Shown: positions 6,644-13,081, counted from the first letter of the stretch. The stretch is DNA of 14,889 nt from Pseudomonadota bacterium (GCA_023433835.1 JAEYTW010000016.1:1-14889), one strand, 5' to 3'. Made by a program: numbers and translations. Notes: generated by a model from the letters alone, not told the origin.

Positions 6644-7060
6644 TCAGAGGCCGTCGAGGGCTTTCTGGAAACGGCCGGCGTGGCTTTTCTCGGCCTTGGC
6701 CAGCGTCTCGAACCAGTCCGCGATCTCGTCGAAGCCTTCCTCGCGGGCGGTGCGGGCCATGCCGGGATACATGTCGGTGTATTCGTGGGTTTCACCGGCG
6801 ATGGCGGCCTTGAGGTTGTCGGAGGTGCCGCCGATCTTCAGGCCGGTGGCGGGATCGCCGACCTCGGAGATGTATTCGAGATGGCCGTGGGCATGGCCGG
6901 TCTCGCCCTCGGCGGTCGAGCGGAACACGGCGGCAACGTCGTTGAAGCCTTCGACATCGGCCTTCTGGGCGAAATAGAGATAGCGGCGGTTGGCCTGGCT
7001 TTCGCCGGCAAACGCTTCCTTGAGGTTGTTCAGGGTCTTCGAGCTGGCCAGATCAGACAT
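6644..7060 (-). CDS. Rubrerythrin-type diiron protein without rubredoxin domain
   Basis: This is a 138-residue four-helix ferritin-like protein. The diiron ligands of rubrerythrin are all in place: Glu20 (FAGES), Glu53 and His56 (EGETGHAH), Glu90 and Glu93 (AGETHEY), and Glu124 and His127 (AEKSH). The spacing is close to classical rubrerythrin, including the Glu93 position characteristic of peroxidase-type members. The C-terminal rubredoxin domain, with its CxxC pairs, is absent, and the protein contains no cysteine. It should reduce hydrogen peroxide in the cytosol but needs an external electron donor. The downstream Fe-S protein is the obvious candidate. The ATG at 7060 has a strong GAGGAG site. 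In-frame sequence continues upstream to 7222 but does not look like protein. It is the first gene of a minus-strand unit with the Fe-S and DUF3501 genes, and an Irr-box-like site lies upstream. Confidence 0.93.
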   Translation of the reverse strand: MSDLASSKTLNNLKEAFAGESQANRRYLYFAQKADVEGFNDVAAVFRSTAEGETGHAHGHLEYISEVGDPATGLKIGGTSDNLKAAIAGETHEYTDMYPGMARTAREEGFDEIADWFETLAKAEKSHAGRFQKALDGL

Positions 7061-7207
7061 GGTCGTCTCCTCGTTCACGGTTCTTGGCACCACGCAAAGG
7101 ACGTACCGACCCCGCATGCGCCGAACTGAAAAAAGGGGGCAAACGAACATTGGCGGGGGGTCATGGCAGGCCGGCGGACGGTAAAAGGAACCGCACGGCC
7201 ACAACCC

Positions 7208-7236
7208 ATCTGACTCCGCCATCAGGCGGATGTCAA
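7208..7236 (-). promoter_or_regulatory. Candidate rubrerythrin promoter with palindromic spacer
   Basis: On the minus strand a perfect -35 TTGACA (7231-7236) is followed by exactly 17 bases and a weak -10 TCAGAT (7208-7213). The spacer contains a perfect dyad TCCGCC-TGAT-GGCGGA (7215-7230), which could bind a regulator between the promoter elements. The leader to the rubrerythrin ATG would be about 140 nt and includes a run of six T. Confidence 0.4.
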
Positions 7237-7240
7237 TCAG

Positions 7241-7257
7241 TTTGGAATATTTCCAGA
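7241..7257. promoter_or_regulatory. Irr-box (iron control element)-like site upstream of rubrerythrin
   Basis: TTTGGAATATTTCCAGA has a perfect TGGAA-TAT-TTCCA core. It matches the alphaproteobacterial iron control element, as I recall it (TTTAGAA-N3-TTCTAAA), at 11 of 14 defined positions. It lies 4 bp upstream of the candidate -35 of the rubrerythrin unit, a position better suited to activation than to blocking polymerase (inference). A second site with the same TTTGGAAT half occurs upstream of irr itself. Confidence 0.5.
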
Positions 7258-7291
7258 GAAGAACGCAGAGGGTTGAAACTGCGATTTATCA

Positions 7292-7711
7292 TCAGGCTGG
7301 GCGGACCCGGATAACGACATCGACGCGGGCGACCCGCGTGCCTTCGGGCGCGTCGGGCAACCCTGAGATCGCCACGGCCGCGCCGGGAATATCGATCAGC
7401 GTGCCGGTCTCTTCATGGAAGAAATGGTGATGGTCGGACACGTTGGTATCGAAATAGGCGCGGCCCGAATCGACCACCACCTCGCGCAGCAGGCCGTGCG
7501 AGGTGAACTGGTGCAGCGTGTTGTAGACGGTGGCCAGCGACAGCGACTGGCCCGCCCCCACCGCCTCGTCATGCAGCATCTCGGCCGTGACGTGGCGGTC
7601 GCCGGCATCGAACAGCAAGCGGCCGAGCGCCAGGCGCTGGCGCGTCGGCCGCAGGCCAGCCTGGCGCAGCCGGGCAAGGGCGTCGGCGAAGGGACGGCGC
7701 GTCGTAGTCAT
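7292..7711 (-). CDS. irr: Irr-type Fur-family iron/heme-responsive regulator
   Basis: This is a 139-residue Fur-superfamily repressor/activator. The N-terminal winged helix contains LRPTRQRLALGRLLFDAGDR (20-39) and the recognition segment SLATVYNTLHQFTSHGLLRE (58-77). The central metal/heme region has the three consecutive histidines His94-His96 (DHHHFFHEE) typical of Irr. The segment LIDIPG (105-110) and the ending VARVDVVIRVR are also Irr-like. It has no cysteine, so the structural zinc CxxC pairs of Fur and the heme regulatory GCPWH motif of the Bradyrhizobium protein are both absent. Irr accumulates under low iron/heme and controls iron, heme and oxidative-stress genes. No Shine-Dalgarno precedes the ATG, and a -10-like TTATAT ends 8 bases before it, so a leaderless message is possible. 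It lies 35 bp downstream of the MFS gene on the same strand and upstream of rubrerythrin. Confidence 0.92.
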   Translation of the reverse strand: MTTTRRPFADALARLRQAGLRPTRQRLALGRLLFDAGDRHVTAEMLHDEAVGAGQSLSLATVYNTLHQFTSHGLLREVVVDSGRAYFDTNVSDHHHFFHEETGTLIDIPGAAVAISGLPDAPEGTRVARVDVVIRVRPA

Positions 7712-7719
7712 CCGTCCAG

Positions 7720-7752
7720 ATATAAGCCGATGTTGTTTGGAATCAATCAAAA
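7720..7752 (-). promoter_or_regulatory. Candidate irr promoter with Irr-box-like site
   Basis: The plus-strand sequence TTTGGAATCAATCAAAA (7736-7752) matches the iron control element, as I recall it, at 11 of 14 defined positions. On the minus strand it overlaps a -35-like TTGATT, and a -10-like TTATAT lies at 7720-7725. A site over the -35 would suit autorepression. The right part covers the stop codon of the MFS gene. Elements were read by eye. Confidence 0.45.
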
Positions 7753-9123
7753 CCTGGTGCGGAAGCGCAGAAAACCGCCGTTTCCGACAGCGATCAGCAG
7801 CCCGGCCACGGCCATCGAGCCCGCCACGGCGAAGGTGACGTGCATGCCGGCCCCGGCATCGGCCGCGCCCGCCGCGACGCTGAAGATCGCACCCATCACC
7901 GAGGCGCCGGTGATCAGCCCGAGATTGCGCGACAGGGTGAGCAGGCCGGAAACCCCGCCTCGCCGGTCCGCCGGGACATCCTTCATGACGGCGGTATTGT
8001 TTGCCGCCTGGAACAGCTGATAGCCCGGCGTCATCACCAGGAGCGGCGCGATATAGGCCGGAATGCCCCAGGCCGACGGCAACAGCGCCAGGCCGAAGGC
8101 CCCGGCGGCCACGCCGGCCAGCCCGATTAGCGTGGCGCGCCCCGCGCCCAGGCGGTCGACCAGCCGCCCCGCCGGCACGCCCGACAAGGCCGAGACCACC
8201 GGCCCCACCGACATGACCAGCCCGGCCGACGCGGCATCGAGCCCGAGGCCGCCGACGAGGTAGAAGGGCCCGACCACCAGCGTCGCCATCATCACCGTCG
8301 CGACCAGCGCATTGGTGATCAGCGCCGACACCATCAGCGGTTCGCGCAACATGGCCAGCCGCACCAGCGGGGCCGGTGCGTGCCGCTCGACGGCGACGAA
8401 CGCCCCGGCGCCGATCGCGGCGGCCAGCAGCAGCAGCACGGTCGCGGGCCCCGGACCGCCGCCGGTCATGGCCAACGCATAGGCACCGAGCGTCGCCGCA
8501 AGAACGACGGTGCCGAGCCGATCGAAAGCCGGCCGCTCGGCCGCCACGCGGTCGGCGGGCAGGCCGTACCAGGCCAGGGCCAGCGCGACCAGCCCGAGCG
8601 GCACGCCGACGAGGAAGATCGCCGTCCAGCCGAAGCCGCCGATCAGCACGCCGCCGAACGACGGCCCGAGCGCGGTGCCGACCGCCGAGACGGTGCCGAG
8701 CAGGCCCATCGCCGCCCCGGTCCGCTCCTTGGGCACCGCCTCGCCGACCAGCGCCATAGCCAGCGCCATCATGACCGCCGCGCCCAGGCCTTGTGCCGCC
8801 CGCGCCGCGATCAGCAGCCACAGGGTCGGGGCCAGCCCGCAGACGACCGAGGCCGCCGTATAGAGCGCGATGCCGGCCAGCAGCAGGCGCCGGCGGCCGA
8901 CGAGATCGCCGAGCCGGCCGACGCTGACGATCAGGGTCGTGGTCGCCAGCAGATAGGCGATCACTACCCATTGGACCTCGCCCATCGGCGCGGCGAAGGC
9001 CTGGCCCAGGCTCGGCAATCCGACATTGGCGATCGAGGTGCCGAGCGAGGCGAGCAGCATGGCGAGCGACAGGCCGGCGAGCGGCCAGCGCGCGGCAGGG
9101 ACGGGGGACGACAGAGCGGACAT
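7747..9123 (-). CDS. DHA2-type MFS drug/metabolite exporter
   Basis: This is a 458-residue inner-membrane major facilitator protein, probably a proton-driven efflux pump. Its length and hydrophobic pattern fit the 14-helix DHA2 subfamily. The first helix includes LSLAMLLASLGTSIANVGLP (18-37). QWVVIAYLLATTTLIVSVGR (51-70) is typical of the second helix, and motif A reads GRLGDLVGRRR (69-79). An antiporter motif C-like segment GTALGPSFGG follows. The substrate is unknown. I chose the ATG at 9123 because GGAAG lies 6 bases before it; in-frame ATGs at 9129 and 9138 would add 2 or 5 residues. It is divergent from a LysR gene over about 115 bp, the usual arrangement of an exporter and its own regulator. 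Its stop lies 35 bp before irr, so some read-through into irr is possible. Confidence 0.92.
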   Translation of the reverse strand: MSALSSPVPAARWPLAGLSLAMLLASLGTSIANVGLPSLGQAFAAPMGEVQWVVIAYLLATTTLIVSVGRLGDLVGRRRLLLAGIALYTAASVVCGLAPTLWLLIAARAAQGLGAAVMMALAMALVGEAVPKERTGAAMGLLGTVSAVGTALGPSFGGVLIGGFGWTAIFLVGVPLGLVALALAWYGLPADRVAAERPAFDRLGTVVLAATLGAYALAMTGGGPGPATVLLLLAAAIGAGAFVAVERHAPAPLVRLAMLREPLMVSALITNALVATVMMATLVVGPFYLVGGLGLDAASAGLVMSVGPVVSALSGVPAGRLVDRLGAGRATLIGLAGVAAGAFGLALLPSAWGIPAYIAPLLVMTPGYQLFQAANNTAVMKDVPADRRGGVSGLLTLSRNLGLITGASVMGAIFSVAAGAADAGAGMHVTFAVAGSMAVAGLLIAVGNGGFLRFRTRF

Positions 9124-9197
9124 CGGCATCTTCCACATGACTTTTTGACCTGTGGACAGCCTGATCCCATCCCATGCATGGCGGAACGCGCACGATT

Positions 9198-9214
9198 TGC
9201 ACTTCATCCGTGCA
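9198..9214. promoter_or_regulatory. LysR-type operator candidate in the MFS/LysR divergent region
   Basis: The inverted repeat TGCAC-N7-GTGCA lies between the divergent MFS and LysR genes, 25 bp upstream of the chosen LysR start. Its position, and outer bases that are again roughly symmetric (TTTGCAC...GTGCACCAAA), fit a LysR autoregulatory site. The assignment is by position and symmetry only. Confidence 0.45.
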
Positions 9215-9238
9215 CCAAACGCCATGTATCCTCGATCG

Positions 9239-10120
9239 ATGGCCGACCTCAATCTCCTCGCCACCCTGGACGTGCTGCTGGCCGAGGGCAGCGTCGCGGG
9301 CGCCGCCCGCCGGCTGCGGCTCAGCCCCTCCGCGATGAGCCGGCAGCTGGCCCGGCTGCGCGAGACCACCGGCGATCCGCTGCTGGTTCGCGCCGGGCGC
9401 GACCTGGTGCCGACACCGCGGGCGCTGGAATTGCGCGGCGAGGTCGGCCGGCTGGTGCAGCAGGCCGAGGCCATGCTGCGCCCCGCCGAGGCACTCGACC
9501 TGCGGCGGCTGAAGCGCCGCTTCACGCTGCGCAGTGCCGAAGGTTTCGTCGAGACGTTCGGCCCGGCGCTGATCGCCCGCGTCACGGCCGAGGCGCCGGG
9601 GGTGCGCCTGCGTTTCGTGGCCAAGCCGGACAAGGAAACCAGCCCGCTGCGCGATGGCCGGGTCGATCTGGAGACCGGCGTGGTCGGCGACGATGCCGGG
9701 CCGGAATTGCTGACCCAGGCCCTGTTCCGCGACCGCTTCGTCGGCGTGGTGCAGGCCGGCCATCCGCTGGCCCGGGGCGAGATCGGCCCGGCGCGGTTCG
9801 CCGCCGGCCGGCATGTGCTGGTCTCGCGCCGCGGCCGCGACCGCGGCCTGGTCGATGACGCGCTGCAGGCGCTCGGCCTGGCCCGCGAGATCGTGGCAAT
9901 CGTCGGCGGTTTCTCGGCGGCGCTGGCCCTGGTGCGCGCCACCGACCTGATTGCCGCCGTGCCGGCGCGGCATACTGCCGCATTGCGGGCCGGCCTCCAT
10001 GACTTCGACCTGCCGGTCGCGGTGCCCGACATCACCGTTTCGCTGATGTGGCACCCGCGGCTCGACGCCGATCCGGCCCATCGCTGGCTCAGGGCCTGTG
10101 TCCGCGCGGCCTGCGCCTGA
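9239..10120 (+). CDS. LysR-family transcriptional regulator (divergent from MFS exporter)
   Basis: This is a 293-residue LysR-type regulator. The N-terminal winged helix-turn-helix includes LLATLDVLLAEGSVAGAARR (6-25) and the recognition helix LSPSAMSRQLARLRETTGDP (28-47), followed by the usual LLVRAGRDLVPTPRA. The C-terminal effector-binding domain starts near residue 85 (RRFTLRSAEGFVETFGPALI). The DPLLVR...PTPRA style and lack of other clues suggest the NahR/LinR-like side of the family, but the inducer is unknown. By position it probably controls the divergent MFS exporter and itself. I chose the ATG at 9239, where the LysR homology starts. An in-frame ATG at 9224 would add 5 residues, and the open frame extends to 9152 with unlikely sequence. 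No good ribosome site is visible. Confidence 0.9.
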   Translation: MADLNLLATLDVLLAEGSVAGAARRLRLSPSAMSRQLARLRETTGDPLLVRAGRDLVPTPRALELRGEVGRLVQQAEAMLRPAEALDLRRLKRRFTLRSAEGFVETFGPALIARVTAEAPGVRLRFVAKPDKETSPLRDGRVDLETGVVGDDAGPELLTQALFRDRFVGVVQAGHPLARGEIGPARFAAGRHVLVSRRGRDRGLVDDALQALGLAREIVAIVGGFSAALALVRATDLIAAVPARHTAALRAGLHDFDLPVAVPDITVSLMWHPRLDADPAHRWLRACVRAACA

Positions 10121-10125
10121 TCACC

Positions 10126-10137
10126 TTTTCGCGAAAA
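10126..10137. repeat. 12-bp perfect palindrome TTTTCGCGAAAA
   Basis: The palindrome lies 5 bp after the LysR stop codon, about 210 bp upstream of fabA. It has no loop, so it is not a terminator hairpin; it may be a regulator site. Low confidence in function, but the symmetry is exact. Confidence 0.35.
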
Positions 10138-10189
10138 CCCCGCCGGATGCCCGGAAATTATGCAATGTTCGCCATCCGCGCACGCGCCC

Positions 10190-10204
10190 CGCGCAAATAG
10201 CGCG
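10190..10204. promoter_or_regulatory. Dyad CGCGC-AAATA-GCGCG directly upstream of the fabA -35
   Basis: Perfect 5-bp arms flank AAATA and the dyad touches the candidate -35 TTGGCC at 10205. Position and symmetry fit an operator controlling the fab operon. It does not resemble the FabR or FadR sites known from gammaproteobacteria. Confidence 0.4.
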
Positions 10205-10233
10205 TTGGCCTCGCCCGCCGGATACGCTACAGT
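10205..10233 (+). promoter_or_regulatory. Candidate promoter of the fabA-fabB-fabI operon
   Basis: A -35-like TTGGCC (10205-10210) and a -10-like TACAGT (10228-10233) are separated by exactly 17 bases. The message would start near 10240, giving a leader of about 105 nt before the GTG start of fabA. Both hexamers match sigma70 consensus at four of six positions. Confidence 0.4.
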
Positions 10234-10345
10234 CCGTAACACTTCGTGAGCTGGAACCGCCGGCCGCAATGCCTTGCATCAGCGACCTGCCGACCCTACT
10301 TGCCCACCAACGATCGGCCACAGTCGAACCGGGATTGCCTCTATC

Positions 10346-10876
10346 GTGACGCGGAAGACGAGTTTCTCCTACCAGGACCTCCTGGATTGCGCCCATGGCA
10401 AGCTGTTCGGGCCGGGCAACGCCCGCCTGCCGCTGCCGCCGATGCTGATGTTCGACCGCATCACCGAGATTTCCGACCAGGGCGGCAAGTACGGCAAGGG
10501 CACGGTCACGGCCGAGTTCGACATCAAGCCGGACCTGTGGTTCTTCGGCTGCCATTTCGAATCCGATCCGGTGATGCCGGGTTGCCTCGGCCTCGACGCC
10601 GTGTGGCAGCTCTTGGGCTTCTTCCTGGGCTGGATGAAGGCGCCGGGCCGCGGCCGGGCGCTCGGCGTCGGTGAAGTCAAGTTCACCGGCGAGGTGCTGC
10701 CGACCGCCAAGAAGGTCGTCTACAGCCTCGACATCAAGCGCGTCATCCTGCGCAAGCTGGTCCTGGGCATCGCCGACGGCACGGTCAGCGTCGACGGCAA
10801 GCCGATCTACGAGACCAAGGATCTGCGGGTCGGGCTGTTCCAGCCTGACGCCACCCCGGCGGCCGCCGGCGCCTGA
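10346..10876 (+). CDS. fabA: 3-hydroxydecanoyl-ACP dehydratase/isomerase
   Basis: This 176-residue cytosolic hot-dog enzyme dehydrates 3-hydroxydecanoyl-ACP and isomerises trans-2- to cis-3-decenoyl-ACP, the branch point to unsaturated fatty acids. The active-site residues His70 (FFGCHFESDP) and Asp84 (MPGCLGLDAVWQ) occupy the same numbers as in E. coli FabA, and LPLPPMLMFDRI (28-39) is a family signature. The GTG at 10346 gives the canonical start (M/V)TRKTSFSYQDLL. An ATG at 10274 in the same frame would add 24 residues unlike the family. The ribosome site is weak. It is first in a plus-strand operon with fabB (39-bp gap) and fabI. FabA with FabB defines the oxygen-independent route to unsaturated lipids. 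Confidence 0.96.
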   Translation: MTRKTSFSYQDLLDCAHGKLFGPGNARLPLPPMLMFDRITEISDQGGKYGKGTVTAEFDIKPDLWFFGCHFESDPVMPGCLGLDAVWQLLGFFLGWMKAPGRGRALGVGEVKFTGEVLPTAKKVVYSLDIKRVILRKLVLGIADGTVSVDGKPIYETKDLRVGLFQPDATPAAAGA

Positions 10877-10915
10877 ACGGCGCCGTTTATCCGAGACTGC
10901 CAGAGAGGCTAGATC

Positions 10916-12139
10916 ATGGCTTTGCGTCGTGTCGTCGTCACCGGGCTCGGCATCGTCAGCTCGATCGGCAACAATGCCGATGAGGTAACCGAGAGCCTGA
11001 AGGCCGGCAAATCCGGCATCGTGGCCATGCCGGAATACAAGGAACTCGGCTTTCGCAGCCAGGTTGCCGGCACCATCAAGCTCGACATCGACGCCGTCGT
11101 CGATCGCCGCCTGCGCCGCTTCATGGGCGACGGCGCGGCCTACAACTACGTCGCGGTGCAGGAAGCCATCAAGATGGCCGGCCTGAGCGAGGCCGACATC
11201 TCCAACGCGCGCACCGGCCTCGTCATGGGTTCGGGCGGCCCCTCGACCCGCAACATCGTGCAGTCGGCGCTGACCGCCAAGGAGAAGGGCCCCAAGAAGG
11301 TCGGCCCGTTCATGGTGCCGCGCTGCATGTCGTCGACCAATTCGGCCAATCTTTCGACCGCGCTGAAGATCAAGGGCCTGTCCTATTCGATCTCCTCGGC
11401 CTGCTCGACCTCGGCCCATTGCATCGGCAATGCCTTCGAGCTGATCCAGTTCGGCAAGCAGGACGTGATGCTGGCCGGCGGCGGCGAGGAACTGGACTGG
11501 ACGCTGTCGGTCCTGTTCGACGCGATGCCGGCGATGTCGTCTGGCTACAACGACACGCCCGAGCGCGCCAGCCGCGCCTATGACAAGGATCGCGACGGCT
11601 TCGTCATCTCCGGCGGCGGCGGCGCCGTCGTGCTGGAGGAACTCGAACACGCCAAGGCGCGCGGCGCCACGATCATCGCCGAGCTGGTCGGCTATGCCGC
11701 CACATCAGACGGCGCCGACATGGTCGCGCCCTCGGGCGAAGGCGCGGTGCGCTGCATGCGCCTGGCGCTCGCCGGCAACGACCAGCCGATCGACTACATC
11801 AATACCCACGGCACCTCGACGCCGGTCGGCGACATCACCGAGCTCGGCGCGATCCGCGACGTGTTCGGCGACAAGGTGCCGGCGATCTCGTCGACCAAGT
11901 CGCTGACCGGGCACAGCCAGGGCGCGACCGGCGCGCACGAGGCCGTCTATTCGCTGTTGATGCTGCGCGACGATTTCATCGCCGCCTCGGCCAATATCGA
12001 GAACCTCGACCCCGGTGCCGAGGGCTTCCCCATCGTCCGCGAACGGCGCGACAATGCCGGCCTGCGTCAGGTAATGTCGAACAGCTTCGGCTTCGGCGGC
12101 ACCAATGCGGTGCTCATCTTCCGCAAATTCGAGGGCTGA
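10916..12139 (+). CDS. fabB: Beta-ketoacyl-ACP synthase I
   Basis: This 407-residue cytosolic thiolase-fold enzyme elongates acyl-ACP with malonyl-ACP, including the cis-3-decenoyl-ACP made by FabA. The catalytic triad is Cys163 (SSACSTSAHC), His298 (NTHGTSTPVGD) and His333 (KSLTGHSQGATG), at exactly the positions known in E. coli FabB, so the frame and start are secure. The C-terminal SNSFGFGGTNAVL glycine-rich segment is intact. AGAGAGG precedes the ATG at 10916. It lies 39 bp after fabA, and fabI follows almost at once. Confidence 0.97.
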   Translation: MALRRVVVTGLGIVSSIGNNADEVTESLKAGKSGIVAMPEYKELGFRSQVAGTIKLDIDAVVDRRLRRFMGDGAAYNYVAVQEAIKMAGLSEADISNARTGLVMGSGGPSTRNIVQSALTAKEKGPKKVGPFMVPRCMSSTNSANLSTALKIKGLSYSISSACSTSAHCIGNAFELIQFGKQDVMLAGGGEELDWTLSVLFDAMPAMSSGYNDTPERASRAYDKDRDGFVISGGGGAVVLEELEHAKARGATIIAELVGYAATSDGADMVAPSGEGAVRCMRLALAGNDQPIDYINTHGTSTPVGDITELGAIRDVFGDKVPAISSTKSLTGHSQGATGAHEAVYSLLMLRDDFIAASANIENLDPGAEGFPIVRERRDNAGLRQVMSNSFGFGGTNAVLIFRKFEG

Positions 12140-12160
12140 GTGACCATGGGGGAGTTGTTG

Positions 12161-12961
12161 ATGGCCGGCCGCCGCGGCCTGGTGATGGGCATGGCCAACG
12201 ATCATTCGATCGCCTACGGCATCGCCCGCACCTTGCGCGACCACGGCGCCGAGATGGCCTTCACCTATCAGGGCGACGCCTTTGCCAAGCGCATGAAGCC
12301 GCTGGCCGAAGCCCTGGGGGCCAAGATCATCCTGCCGTGCGATGTCGAGGATGAAGGCTCGCTCGACCATCTGTTCGCGAGCCTGAAGGCCGAATGGGGC
12401 AAGCTCGACTTCGTCGTGCATGCGCTGGCCTATTCGGACAAGGAAGAGCTCAAGGGTCGCTACGTCGACACCACCCGCGGCAATTTCGCCCGGACCATGG
12501 TGATCTCCTGCTATTCGTTCACCGACATCGCCCGCCGCGCCGAAAGCCTGATGACCGAGGGCGGCTCGCTGCTCACCCTGTCGTTCGAAGGCGCCGAGCG
12601 GGTGATGCCGAGCTACAACGTGATGGGCGTGGCCAAGGCGGCGCTGGAATCGAGCGTGCGCTATCTCGCCAACGACCTCGGGCCCAAGGCGATCCGCGTC
12701 AACGCGATCTCGGCCGGCCCGATGCGTACCATCGCCGGCTCGGCGATCGGCAATGCCCGCTACGTCTACCGCACCAGCCGCGACGCCAGCCCCCTGCGCC
12801 GCAACATCCAGCTCGACGATGTCGGCGGCGCGGCGATGTTCCTGCTGGGCCCGCTCTCGGGCGGCATCACCGGCGAAGTGCTGCATGTCGATGCCGGCTA
12901 TCACGTCATCGGCATGACCCCGCCGGGTGCCGCCAGCGTCGCCGACGCCGGCGCCAACTGA
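12161..12961 (+). CDS. fabI: Enoyl-ACP reductase (NADH), FabI type
   Basis: This 266-residue short-chain dehydrogenase-like enzyme reduces trans-2-enoyl-ACP in the last step of each elongation round. The cofactor segment RGLVMGMANDHSIAYGIA is at residues 5-22, and the catalytic Tyr152 and Lys159 lie in SYNVMGVAK. The residue ten before the catalytic Tyr, Tyr146 in E. coli, is Phe142 here (LSFEGAER), as in mycobacterial InhA. The position equal to E. coli Gly93, known from triclosan resistance, is Ala90 (HALAYSD). The frame opens with GTG directly after the fabB stop, but the ATG at 12161 has GGGGGAG six bases upstream and gives the family-typical start, so I chose it. It is the last gene of the fabABI operon. 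Confidence 0.95.
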   Translation: MAGRRGLVMGMANDHSIAYGIARTLRDHGAEMAFTYQGDAFAKRMKPLAEALGAKIILPCDVEDEGSLDHLFASLKAEWGKLDFVVHALAYSDKEELKGRYVDTTRGNFARTMVISCYSFTDIARRAESLMTEGGSLLTLSFEGAERVMPSYNVMGVAKAALESSVRYLANDLGPKAIRVNAISAGPMRTIAGSAIGNARYVYRTSRDASPLRRNIQLDDVGGAAMFLLGPLSGGITGEVLHVDAGYHVIGMTPPGAASVADAGAN

Positions 12962-12993
12962 TCCTCCCGACATCGTCCCGATCTCCGGCCCAC

Positions 12994-13019
12994 GCCGTAG
13001 ATCGGTCGGCGTTTACGGC
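12994..13019. repeat. Inverted repeat GCCGTA-N14-TACGGC after fabI
   Basis: Six-base perfect arms lie 33 bp past the fabI stop. It could form a weak hairpin at the operon end, but the loop is long and no T-run follows. Possible terminator or binding site; low confidence. Confidence 0.3.
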
Positions 13020-13081
13020 ATGGAATACCGCAGGCATCCCGCCGGCGCCCCGCCTGACATTAAATCATTGGTTTTCCTGCG

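Noticed and set aside
4518..6977. Plus-strand open frame of 819 codons opposite the Fe-S, DUF3501 and rubrerythrin genes
   Set aside because: It crosses three well-supported genes on the other strand and has low-complexity composition; it is explained by GC-rich third positions.
7292..10081. Minus-strand frame of 929 codons ending in the irr sequence, a possible large Irr fusion
   Set aside because: Only the last 139 codons resemble a protein. Upstream it runs through the MFS gene in a different frame and antisense to LysR, and the irr ATG at 7711 gives the normal family length.
10121..11650. Minus-strand frame of 509 codons opposite fabA and fabB
   Set aside because: Both fab genes have complete active sites in the plus strand; the antisense product has no family likeness.
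11705..12973. Minus-strand frame of 422 codons opposite fabB and fabI
   Set aside because: Shadow of secure genes, with typical His/Gly/Arg-rich antisense composition.
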